DNA of 36,706 bases from Pseudomonadales bacterium. GTDB taxonomy: Bacteria; Pseudomonadota; Gammaproteobacteria; Pseudomonadales; Azotimanducaceae. The position numbers were made by a program, and so were the translations under genes. The stretch spans positions 1 to 36,706 of the forward strand of contig JAPYNO010000129.1 in assembly GCA_028283025.1 (NCBI GenBank), given 5' to 3'. The notes beneath the pieces were generated by a model. The model saw nothing but the letters and a program-made list of their open reading frames with translations, had not been told where the DNA came from and searched no databases. Positions 16,423 to 23,665 of the stretch are shown here, piece after piece; positions within the stretch are counted from its first letter, which is position 1; the number at the start of each line of letters is the position of its first letter.

Positions 16423-17175
16423 ATGCTCTCCTTTGACCTGGCCGAGTTTCGCTACGAGCCGTTTCCAATTGGCCTCGCCAAGCAGGTGCTTGCGCCCGAC
16501 CACTACCTTGAATTGGTGGCAGCCTTTCCCGACATTGCGCTTATGAAGCATTTGCAAGGGGATATCGACAAGCTGTCCCTCTCTGAGAAGAGCAACTCGC
16601 TTCGCTATCGCCGCTTTGTACAATCGAACCCGCTGTGGCGAGACTTTCATGCCTACATCAAGCGGCGTGGATTCATTGGCGACATTCTGAAGATGCTGCG
16701 CGAGCGGCATATCAACTTGAAGCTTGAGCGCAAGCCCACCACCTTGGCCAGCGCATGGGCGCAAGTGCTTGTCTCACTGCTGCGAGGCCAGCCCCCCTAC
16801 GACTTGACGCGCCTGAGCGCCCGATTTGAGTTTTCGGTTGTGCACGGCGACGGCGGCTACTTGAAGCCGCACACAGATACGCCGAAAAAACTAATCACCT
16901 TGGTGATCTCGATGATCGGCGAAGGAGAATGGCCGCTTGAGTACGGCGGCGGCACCGATGTCAACCGAGCGTGCGACGAGCGCAATGCCTACAACTACGC
17001 CAATCGCTCGCTCGAATTTTCCGATGTCGAGATTCTCCACACCTATGCGTTCGAGCCTAATCAGTGCGTGATCTTTGTCAAAACTTTTAACTCATTGCAT
17101 TCGGTGAGGCCGATTCATGCGCCAGCGGGGGTATTGCGCAAATCGCTCACGATCAACATCGAAAGGGCGCATTAA
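16423..17175 (+). CDS. 2OG-Fe(II) dioxygenase-like protein
   Basis: A 250-residue protein with the double-stranded beta-helix iron site of 2-oxoglutarate dioxygenases: His150-x-Asp152 in KPHTDTPKK, His226 in FNSLHSVRP, and Arg239 in VLRKSLTINIE as the likely 2OG carboxylate ligand. The WPLEYGGGTDV and NQCVIFVKTFN segments fit the jellyroll strands seen in prolyl-hydroxylase-like and surface-modification members. The N-terminal 110 residues are helical and not recognised. It starts a three-gene run (next gene 7 bp downstream, then a 4-bp overlap) with sugar enzymes, so hydroxylation of a glycan, or of a peptide carrying one, is a reasonable guess. Substrate unknown. Confidence 0.8.
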   Translation: MLSFDLAEFRYEPFPIGLAKQVLAPDHYLELVAAFPDIALMKHLQGDIDKLSLSEKSNSLRYRRFVQSNPLWRDFHAYIKRRGFIGDILKMLRERHINLKLERKPTTLASAWAQVLVSLLRGQPPYDLTRLSARFEFSVVHGDGGYLKPHTDTPKKLITLVISMIGEGEWPLEYGGGTDVNRACDERNAYNYANRSLEFSDVEILHTYAFEPNQCVIFVKTFNSLHSVRPIHAPAGVLRKSLTINIERAH

Positions 17176-17182
17176 CAGCATC

Positions 17183-18643
17183 ATGTCGCGATTCGCTACC
17201 AAGCGTAAGCATTGGAAGTACGGTGGGCTATTACGCTCAACTCAGCGTCGGCCCGGACACAGGAGCGAGCCAGTCCTGTTTCGGTTGCCAGCCGAAACCG
17301 AGGCGGCGAGCCGTCCGCCGGTGCGCATCTTTGTTGGCACCGAGCCGTTGCAGCACCGCGCTGAGCGCGTGTTTCTGTGGTCACTCATCAAGGTGCGCAA
17401 TCCTGCCCGTGAGTATCAGGTGTATCTGATGAAGGATCTCACCGGCTACCAGCGAGACGGCTGGAAGACTGCTTTCAAGACCTATCGCTACGCCGTGCCA
17501 TCGCTTGCGGGCAATCAGGGCAGGGCGATCTACAACGATGTCGATCAGGTCTACCTGCACGATCCAGCCGAGTTTTTCGATCTCGATATGGGCGGACATG
17601 GTGTGCTCTGCATTGATGATCGCGACTCTTCGGTGATGCTGATAGATTGTGAGCGCATGGCCGAGATCTGGCATGAAGCTGACGCCAAGACCGAACACCA
17701 GCACAAGGTGTTTCGCCGCAAGGTGCAAGCGTGCGGCCTGTGGGGGCATTTGCCGGCTCGCTGGCATGCACGCGATACCGAGTATGTCGCAGGTCAATCG
17801 GGGCTTTTGCATTTCACCACCCTGCACAAGCAGCCGTGGCATCCGTTTCCAGGCGAACTCAAATACGAGGCCAACGAAGTTGGTGAGGTCTGGCACGCGC
17901 TTGAGGATGAGGCTGATGCGGCAGGGTTCACGCCTTGGTGCAAGGCGAATCCGAGCGAACATCAGCGAGCGCTCTACGACCTTTACCGGCAGATGCACGC
18001 TGAAGGGCACGGCAAGCCACTCGAAAAGCAGCTTGGAAAGCAGAAGAAGGCTGCGTTTGGCGGTGGTTTGCTGAAGCCTCATCTCGCGCGCATCGGCGAG
18101 CTCGTTACGCGCCACCAGCCTTCAACACTGCTCGACTATGGCTCAGGCAAAGGACTCGTGTATCAAGACAGCCCTGACCATGCGCCCGGCAGCCGTCACA
18201 AAGTCTTGCAGGACTGGCCGGGCGTTGCCATTACCTGCTTTGATCTGGGGCACGCGCCTTATGCGGCGCCTGTGACAGGGCCATTCGACGCAGTCATTTC
18301 GACCGACATGCTTGAACATGTGCCGGAGGAGGATGTGCCTTGGATGCTCGACGAACTATTTTCCTTGTGCACAGGCTTCCTGTATGTGGTCGCAGCGTGC
18401 TTTCCGGCGCGCAAGCACCTGCCCGATGGCCAGAACGCACATTGCACGGTGATGCCGCCCGAGTGGTGGCATGGACAGGTCGAGGCGGCAGCAAGACGTC
18501 GGGTAGTCACTACGCCTGGTGCACATGTGCATTGGACATTGTGTACGCGAGAAAAGAGCTATTTCTCATTGAAAAGGCGCAAAAGCCCTTTTCGGCCCGG
18601 CATCAAATTACGTTATTTTCAAGGCGCAACATCCTCTCTATGA
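17183..18643 (+). CDS. GT8-like glycosyltransferase fused to a SAM methyltransferase
   Basis: A 486-residue two-domain protein. Residues 45-225 resemble a GT-A nucleotide-sugar transferase of the glycogenin/GT8 type: VRIFVGTEP opens the Rossmann part, AIYNDVDQVYL gives a D-x-D metal site at 119-121, and GQSGLLHFTTLHKQPWHPFP is the C-terminal metal/donor segment. Residues 305-460 are a class I methyltransferase: LLDYGSGKG (316-324) is motif I and FDAVISTDMLEHVPEEDV (368-385) is motif IV. A basic linker (270-300) joins them. ATG at 17183 is 7 bp after the dioxygenase stop; an upstream in-frame start at 17117 would overlap that gene. One chain probably transfers and then methylates a sugar, or caps a chain. 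Confidence 0.8.
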   Translation: MSRFATKRKHWKYGGLLRSTQRRPGHRSEPVLFRLPAETEAASRPPVRIFVGTEPLQHRAERVFLWSLIKVRNPAREYQVYLMKDLTGYQRDGWKTAFKTYRYAVPSLAGNQGRAIYNDVDQVYLHDPAEFFDLDMGGHGVLCIDDRDSSVMLIDCERMAEIWHEADAKTEHQHKVFRRKVQACGLWGHLPARWHARDTEYVAGQSGLLHFTTLHKQPWHPFPGELKYEANEVGEVWHALEDEADAAGFTPWCKANPSEHQRALYDLYRQMHAEGHGKPLEKQLGKQKKAAFGGGLLKPHLARIGELVTRHQPSTLLDYGSGKGLVYQDSPDHAPGSRHKVLQDWPGVAITCFDLGHAPYAAPVTGPFDAVISTDMLEHVPEEDVPWMLDELFSLCTGFLYVVAACFPARKHLPDGQNAHCTVMPPEWWHGQVEAAARRRVVTTPGAHVHWTLCTREKSYFSLKRRKSPFRPGIKLRYFQGATSSL

Positions 18644-19755
18644 GACGTTCAACGCTCTCTGAGCGACTCGGGTGGGTGCAGCGCCGCAAAGGGCGAAGCG
18701 TGATCGTCTGGGTGCGCAGCGAAGAGGACCTAGCGCCGATTCGTGGCATCCTCGCCGAACTTAGCCGTGAACATCCGCGCGTTAATTTCCTCATCGTCAG
18801 TGAGTCCGGCCTGTTCGAGTGCCCTAGCGGTGTGCGTCAAGTGTCTCACGCGCCATTTGCCGTACTCAAGCCTGTGCTCGCCGTGTTCTTCTCGCGCACA
18901 AGGCCGCAAGCGATTTTAGTGGCGAAGGATGTACGAAGCCATCGTGCGCTTGATCATGCCGCGCGGCGGCAGCGGGTTCCGGTTCATTTGCTGCACGCTG
19001 ATACGGCGAGTCTCAAGGCCGATGTGCAAGCCTCAATCCTGAATATGGACAGAAAGTACACAGCGACGCTCGTGCGTCTGCTCAGCATCCCTGGCATTCG
19101 CAGGCTGTCGAAGCGCAGCTTGATGCCGATTGCTGATCTCAATGCGCTCGCTGGCGCGCTTCGCTTTCCGCAGCGCATCCTGTGCCTCGGCAATGGTCCG
19201 TCGTCTGAGGCCGATGAGGTGAGGGCGCTTGCTGATGCTGATTTCGATGCTGTGTTTCGCGTCAATCATCGCTGGCTTGATCGAAGTATCTTTACGCGCC
19301 CGCACATGGTATTCGCGGCAGGCTCAAAGCCGGTGCGAAGCATCGCGCCGCCGTGCATCTTTTGTGTGCAGGATGCGCAACGCGCCGAGAAGGTGCGCTT
19401 GGCCTGCCTGCACTTAGCACAAGGTCGCTCACTCGTCGTGGCTGAAGATCTAGGCATTCTCGACCACTGGAATCAGCTAGAAGCAGACGGCTTCGGTAGT
19501 TTTGCGCCCACCAACGGCAGCGTCATGCTGAGCCTTGCGCAAGCACTCAAGCCGCGCCATATCACTGTCGCTGGCGTTGACCTCTTCTCCGACGCGCAAG
19601 GCGCCTATCCGGGCGATGCAGGCACGGCCAACGCTTACGGCGTATTCCACAGCCGTGAGAAGGAGCTTGAGTTCACGCGCCGGTGGGTGCGGGCAGTGAG
19701 CACGGATGACGATATTGACCTCAGACTCATCGGACATGCGCTCACATCCCTCTGA
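18640..19755 (+). CDS. KdtA-like N-terminus joined to a sialyltransferase-like domain
   Basis: A 371-residue protein whose start overlaps the previous stop as ATGA. Residues 15-120 look like the N-terminal Rossmann half of a Kdo transferase: LAELSREHPRVNFLIVSESG, RPQAILVAKDVRSHRALDHAARRQRVPVHL (given by parts). From about 178 on, CLGNGPSS (182-189), the FRVNHRW strand, TNGSVMLSLAQAL (291-303) and ITVAGVDLF (308-316) recall the CMP-sialic-acid transferase fold of families such as GT29 and GT42. The catalytic His would be in the 209-210 or 337 region. The two halves do not form a normal GT-B enzyme, so this may be a new arrangement. Role: transfer of an acidic nine- or eight-carbon sugar, by inference. 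Confidence 0.6.
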   Translation: MRRSTLSERLGWVQRRKGRSVIVWVRSEEDLAPIRGILAELSREHPRVNFLIVSESGLFECPSGVRQVSHAPFAVLKPVLAVFFSRTRPQAILVAKDVRSHRALDHAARRQRVPVHLLHADTASLKADVQASILNMDRKYTATLVRLLSIPGIRRLSKRSLMPIADLNALAGALRFPQRILCLGNGPSSEADEVRALADADFDAVFRVNHRWLDRSIFTRPHMVFAAGSKPVRSIAPPCIFCVQDAQRAEKVRLACLHLAQGRSLVVAEDLGILDHWNQLEADGFGSFAPTNGSVMLSLAQALKPRHITVAGVDLFSDAQGAYPGDAGTANAYGVFHSREKELEFTRRWVRAVSTDDDIDLRLIGHALTSL

Positions 19756-19789
19756 TTGAATGATGCTGCGGGCGAGCGCAAAAAGTCCT

Positions 19790-20026
19790 TCACCGACAGA
19801 AGCCTTCCGGTTTTTCGCGTTCTTGTGCCTTATCGATCTGCACAAGCATTTGCTTGCATGCTATTTCTAACGGTTCGATATGATGTACGAGGATGCTCTC
19901 TATTGCCCGAAGATCAACACCGAAGTAATCGTGAACAATGACATTGCGAAAACCGCTGATCGTCTGCCACGGAATTTCAGCCTGCGTCGCTTTTATCTCT
20001 TCGGCGTGTGCGTGCGTTCTTGCCAC
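19790..20026 (-). pseudogene. HepT-like (DUF86) C-terminal remnant
   Basis: A minus-strand frame reads AEIPWQTISGFRNVIVHDYF and VDLRAIESILVHHIEPLEIAC, the C-terminal half of a HepT/DUF86 toxin. The RNase motif R-x4-H-x-Y (RNVIVHDY) is intact, and the Tyr is the one modified by MntA antitoxins in known pairs. The N-terminal 40-60 residues are missing: an in-frame stop lies 15 codons upstream of the GTG at 20026, and no MntA nucleotidyltransferase gene is nearby. It lies directly downstream of the membrane-protein gene. Most likely a decayed toxin, though a short product could be made. Confidence 0.55.
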
Positions 20027-20030
20027 CTGC

Positions 20031-20582
20031 TTAGCTGCGGGGCGAGGAAGACCTCTCGGGCAGTGAATTCATCAGCTTCCTTACCTCGTTCACTAGGTCG
20101 CTGGCTTGCTCATACCTCTTCTTGGTTGTTTCCTTCTTTTGGTTGAGTTGATGGATGAGTTTGTTGATTTTTCTTCGACCAGTCCATCCGACCAAATACA
20201 TGACTGACATGAGAAATGGCCCGGCATGTGCCAGAATTTCTAGAAGATACTGTGAAAATCTGGTGACTAGCTGGTGCTGGTCAAGATGCCAAACGCAGAA
20301 ATACAGGGCGAAGGACGCGACAACGCAAACAATGCTTCCGATTCTCCAAAGCCATTTTGTAGAAGAGGCGAATCTACGTATCGACTTTTGGGCGTTGCCA
20401 ATCGCTATTTCCTCTCGAAAGAATACGTCATCTTCGAGTTCTTTCGTCTCCTTCGATTTCTCCGACCACCACTTCACCTGTGATCCATAAACCCCAGCCC
20501 AAGCAGTCAATAGCAGATTCGCTGTGAACCCCATTTCTATGGCGGTGGAAAGCGAACCGAGCGTTGTGGCTGCATCGGCCAT
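20031..20582 (-). CDS. Small membrane protein with cytoplasmic helical tail
   Basis: An unrecognised 183-residue protein. Hydrophobic segments are at about 15-35 (MGFTANLLLTAWAGVYG), 78-98 (WLWRIGSIVCVVASFALYF) and 118-136 (FLMSVMYLVGW). The tail from about 138 is basic and helical (RRKINKLIHQLNQKKETTKK), with heptad-like spacing suggesting a short coiled coil. AGGAA lies 9 bases before the ATG at 20582. The gene follows the next listed gene by 21 bp on the same strand, so the two are likely one unit. Small multi-helix membrane proteins paired with a soluble sensor occur as effectors in bacterial defence and toxin systems; that is an inference from layout only. Confidence 0.65.
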   Translation of the reverse strand: MADAATTLGSLSTAIEMGFTANLLLTAWAGVYGSQVKWWSEKSKETKELEDDVFFREEIAIGNAQKSIRRFASSTKWLWRIGSIVCVVASFALYFCVWHLDQHQLVTRFSQYLLEILAHAGPFLMSVMYLVGWTGRRKINKLIHQLNQKKETTKKRYEQASDLVNEVRKLMNSLPERSSSPRS

Positions 20583-20603
20583 CGAACTGGTTCCTGTTGA
20601 GTT

Positions 20604-21299
20604 TTAGGCTGCTTGGGCGCTGAACGCCACCTCCTGCCAGCAGTCTTTGGCCTGCAGGAGGTCAAAGATATGGGTCAGGGTCTCCCCGAACTTCTCGTCC
20701 TCAAAATTCACATAGGCTTCCGCCTTTTCTGTATCTACTTCAATGCGCACCGCAGCGCCGTCCTTGACCATGAAATGATCTTCGATCCCAAGGCTTGGCA
20801 TGCCTGATTTACGCCTGAGAACCCTGAATGTTCCAACAATGTCGTTCTTGGCTTCGCCGAGTGCGAGAAGCAAGGGGTGCTGACTTTCATCTTGGCCGAC
20901 ATCAACATCGATCCCATCATTACCGATGACCATTATCGTCAATTCTGAACCTTCCTTACGAAGGAAGCGAATTGCGGCTTCAGCTATTTTGGGGTCTGCA
21001 TAGGCAAGTACGCCAGCCATCTGCCTTGCAAGTCTTCCCGTGCAAATCTTGACAGTGTGTTGCGCAGATTCAAGAAACTTGTGAACGAGATAAACGGCAT
21101 GCGCTGGCTTGCCGTTGCTGATGACCTCGTTGGAGGGCATTGCCGCTACTTTATCGATCATGTCAAAGTACCCGCGCTCTTCATCTGTGGGATTCAGAAA
21201 AACGCTGCGGATGTCCATCATAGTCGCCGTATTCTCGGCGTGCCGGAAGATTTTCGGGGAAGCATTACTTTCGCGTTCAACACTCACGGCTAGTTCCAT
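20604..21299 (-). CDS. Unrecognised soluble protein, possibly PLD-like fold
   Basis: A 231-residue soluble protein of no family I can name. The middle part alternates helices and strands: AVYLVHKFLESAQHTVKICTG, YADPKIAEAAIRFLRKEGSE and LTIMVIG, then GIEDHFMVKDGAAVRIEVD and AYVNFEDEKFGETLTHIFDLL. The pattern of an immobile strand, a His-containing DHFMVKDG and an end helix recalls catalytically inactive phospholipase-D-like domains, which have HxK-D in active members; the Lys spacing differs here, so catalysis is doubtful. ATG at 21299 is used; a TTG at 21302 and ATGs at 21221 and 21218 are alternatives, and no start has a clear ribosome-binding site. The membrane-protein gene follows by 21 bp. 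Confidence 0.6.
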   Translation of the reverse strand: MELAVSVERESNASPKIFRHAENTATMMDIRSVFLNPTDEERGYFDMIDKVAAMPSNEVISNGKPAHAVYLVHKFLESAQHTVKICTGRLARQMAGVLAYADPKIAEAAIRFLRKEGSELTIMVIGNDGIDVDVGQDESQHPLLLALGEAKNDIVGTFRVLRRKSGMPSLGIEDHFMVKDGAAVRIEVDTEKAEAYVNFEDEKFGETLTHIFDLLQAKDCWQEVAFSAQAA

Positions 21300-21418
21300 C
21301 AAGGTATGGTTTCACATTGTAGACGCAATCTAGGGCGTGTTCACGCGCCTGTAGCGCCTATCATGCAAAGGTCACCAACATGACACAATACAGTCATTCT
21401 CGTTAGCACCCGCCGCTG

Positions 21419-21462
21419 CTTGTCATACGCTTGACATGAAATGAAGCAATAATGAAGCAATA
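21419..21462 (+). promoter_or_regulatory. PHO box array upstream of phoB
   Basis: Four 11-bp units run head to tail: CTTGTCATACG, CTTGACATGAA, and two identical ATGAAGCAATA. The first two form TTGTCAT-N4-TTGACAT, which fits the PhoB-binding PHO box (CTGTCAT repeats spaced by 11 bp). The last two keep the 11-bp phase with a degenerate core. It ends 38 bp upstream of the phoB start codon, so autoregulation under phosphate starvation is expected. Confidence 0.7.
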
Positions 21463-21500
21463 CTGATGCCCTTTCGAGTACACGCGCATGGAGGATGGTC

Positions 21501-22247
21501 ATGTCGGTGACGGTGATGCTCATTGAAGACGAGGCGGATATCCGCGAGATGCTATCGCTTTCGCTCATGCGCTCGGGCTTTGAGGTGATTGAGGCCGAAA
21601 CTGCCGAGCAGTGCCTCGAGCGGATTGAACAGAATGTCCTGCCGGATGTGATGATCATCGATTGGATGCTGCCGGGCATCAGCGGCATCGAATTGGTTCG
21701 CAGGGTGCGCAGAGACCCGCTCACCAAGGAAACGCCGATCATCATGCTCACTGCGCGCGGCGAGGAAGTGGACAAGCTCAAGAGCTTCGAGGTCGGCGTT
21801 GACGACTATGTGACCAAGCCTTTTTCGCCGAGAGAATTGAATGCGCGCATCAAGGCGCTCATGCGTCGGACAGGCGCGGCGAGCGACGGTAAGTTGCGCG
21901 CTGGGGATATCGAGCTCGACTATGTGGCGCATCGACTGCTGATACGTGATGAGCTCGTGCACATCGGGCCTACCGAATTCAAGCTGCTTGAATGGCTGAT
22001 GCGCCACCCTGACCGCGTTTATGAGCGCGAACAGCTGTTAGATCGAGTATGGGGACGTACAGCACTCTTGGATGAACGAACAGTGGATGTGCACGTGTTG
22101 AGGCTGCGCAAAGTTCTCGCCCCCTACGAACTTGACGCCCTGGTGCAGACGGTGAGAGGCGTCGGCTATCGATTCTCGGTTTCGCACAAGCAGAAGAAGA
22201 AAAAGAAGAAAAAGAAGGCGGTCGTTGATGAAATTGCCACAGTGTGA
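21501..22247 (+). CDS. phoB: Phosphate regulon response regulator PhoB
   Basis: A 248-residue OmpR/PhoB-type response regulator. The receiver domain has the acid pocket Glu9-Asp10, phospho-acceptor Asp54 (MIIDWMLPG), Thr84 (MLTARG) and Lys106 (DDYVTKPF). The winged-helix DNA-binding domain follows from about residue 135, with PTEFKLLEWLMRHPDRVYEREQLL and the DERTVDVHVLRLRKVL recognition helix. The ATG at 21501 is chosen because GGAGG lies 6 bases upstream; an ATG at 21495 abuts the Shine-Dalgarno. The C-terminus carries an odd tail with eight consecutive Lys after the winged helix. phoR follows 18 bp downstream and a PHO box lies upstream, which makes the assignment firm. Confidence 0.95.
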   Translation: MSVTVMLIEDEADIREMLSLSLMRSGFEVIEAETAEQCLERIEQNVLPDVMIIDWMLPGISGIELVRRVRRDPLTKETPIIMLTARGEEVDKLKSFEVGVDDYVTKPFSPRELNARIKALMRRTGAASDGKLRAGDIELDYVAHRLLIRDELVHIGPTEFKLLEWLMRHPDRVYEREQLLDRVWGRTALLDERTVDVHVLRLRKVLAPYELDALVQTVRGVGYRFSVSHKQKKKKKKKKAVVDEIATV

Positions 22248-22265
22248 GAGGGGCTTGCGAGGCGC

Positions 22266-23555
22266 GTGCGTAGGTTGGCTTGGGTTGCGATAGGCTTTCT
22301 CGCCAGCTTTGTTTCGTGGGCGCAGCTTGGTTTTGCGTGGGGCCTGGTGGCGGTGCTCGCAGTCCTTGTGGCTTTTCAGTTATGCGAGTTCGTCGAATTT
22401 TCGCGCTGGGCGAAACGTCCGCTCAAGCGGCCCGCAGCACATTTGGTTTGGTCGCGGGATGCGCTGCGCATCGGGCAGTCGATTCGTGGCGCACGTGCTC
22501 GCACGCGCCGCTTCGCGGGTGTGCTCAGGCAGATGCAGCGCACAGCGGACGCAATTCCCGATGGGCTTGTGGTGGTGCGAGGTGCTGGCGAGATCGAGTA
22601 TTTCAATCAGGGCGCGTGCACGCTGCTTGGCCTGCTACAGAGTGATCGCGGCAAAAATTTGTTCGCGCTGATTCGCGACCCTGACGTACAGGCGCTGCAG
22701 GCAGGGGTCGGCGAGGCGCTTGTCGAAATCGACTCGCCTGTGGACATTGGCATGCGCATTGAAATGCGCCGCGTCAAGCTCGAAGCGGACCGCGATATCG
22801 TCATCGCGCGCGATGTGACGGAGCGCAATCGGCTGCTGACGCTGCGCCGAGATTTCGTCGCCAATATCTCACACGAACTGAGGACGCCGCTGACGGTCAT
22901 TCTTGGCTATCTAGAGTCGCTCACGGAAGAGAAGCTTGGCAAGGCGCAACGAAAAGCCGCCATCGCCAAGCTTGAGCGGCCAGCACGGCGCATGCAGGCG
23001 CTCGCCGAAGACCTGCTCACCTTGACCAATCTTGAGTCGTCTCCGCATCCAGACGACTCGAAGGTGGTCGGGGTTGTGGTGGACCATGTGCTGCAAGGGG
23101 TGGTGGAAGAAGCGCACAACCTGTCGAAAGGCAAGCACGACATATCGCTGACAAGTGATGCGACGCTAGTTGTCGAGGGTGTTTCCGAGGAGTTGTATAG
23201 CGCTTTTCACAACCTTGTCATCAATGCTGTTCGCTACAGTCCCGATGGCGGGCGTATTCGCGTGCGGTGGATGCGCCGTGCCGAAGGCGCTGTGTTTGAG
23301 GTGGAGGATGAAGGCGTCGGCATTGCTGCTGAGCATCTATCGCGCTTGACCGAGCGCTTTTATCGAGTAGATTTTCACAGCGCTCGCGTTCGCGGTGGTA
23401 CCGGTCTTGGACTTGCCATCGTCAAGCATGTGCTGCGGCGTCATGGCTCGGTGCTCAACGTCGAGAGTACGCCCGGCGAAGGCAGCCGATTCTGGTGTGT
23501 GCTGCCGCACTTAGGGATGCCCAATTCGCAACAAGCACTGAGTGAGCTGCGATGA
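22266..23555 (+). CDS. phoR: Phosphate regulon sensor histidine kinase PhoR
   Basis: A 429-residue inner-membrane histidine kinase. Two hydrophobic segments lie at about 3-20 and 22-40 with almost no periplasmic loop, as in PhoR, which senses phosphate through the Pst transporter rather than directly. A PAS domain spans about 90-185. The H-box FVANISHELRTPLT carries the phosphorylated His203. The ATPase domain has the N-box NAVRYSPDGG, G1 DEGVGI, F-box RFYRVD and G2 GGTGLGLAIVKHV. GTG at 22266 has GAGG a few bases upstream. It phosphorylates PhoB when phosphate is low and dephosphorylates it when phosphate is plentiful, a switch that normally needs PhoU, not seen here. Confidence 0.94.
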   Translation: MRRLAWVAIGFLASFVSWAQLGFAWGLVAVLAVLVAFQLCEFVEFSRWAKRPLKRPAAHLVWSRDALRIGQSIRGARARTRRFAGVLRQMQRTADAIPDGLVVVRGAGEIEYFNQGACTLLGLLQSDRGKNLFALIRDPDVQALQAGVGEALVEIDSPVDIGMRIEMRRVKLEADRDIVIARDVTERNRLLTLRRDFVANISHELRTPLTVILGYLESLTEEKLGKAQRKAAIAKLERPARRMQALAEDLLTLTNLESSPHPDDSKVVGVVVDHVLQGVVEEAHNLSKGKHDISLTSDATLVVEGVSEELYSAFHNLVINAVRYSPDGGRIRVRWMRRAEGAVFEVEDEGVGIAAEHLSRLTERFYRVDFHSARVRGGTGLGLAIVKHVLRRHGSVLNVESTPGEGSRFWCVLPHLGMPNSQQALSELR

Positions 23556-23662
23556 GGCTGCTAGACGCAGTCATTCTGCTGGCTTTGATCAGGCCGCTGA
23601 GCGCGATGAGCGCATCAGAGCGCAGCTATCCGCTCTCGCGCTATCGGCGAAAAATTGAGTAG
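23552..23662 (+). other. 36-codon frame in phase with pstC, ending at an amber stop
   Basis: ATG at 23552 overlaps the phoR stop as ATGA and opens a 36-codon frame that ends with TAG at 23660-23662. The same frame continues as TTT GTG into the annotated pstC start at 23666. The tail SERSYPLSRYRRKIE before the stop is basic and joins well to FVRRPLAFRRRF after it, as the cytoplasmic N-terminus of a gammaproteobacterial PstC would. Either this is a small coupled ORF, or pstC is longer and carries a premature amber codon or a sequencing error. Confidence 0.5.
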
Positions 23663-23665
23663 TTT

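Noticed and set aside
23552..23662. Remnant of pstS in the position before pstC
   Set aside because: The short frame has no PstS-like phosphate-binding motif; continuity with pstC explains it better.
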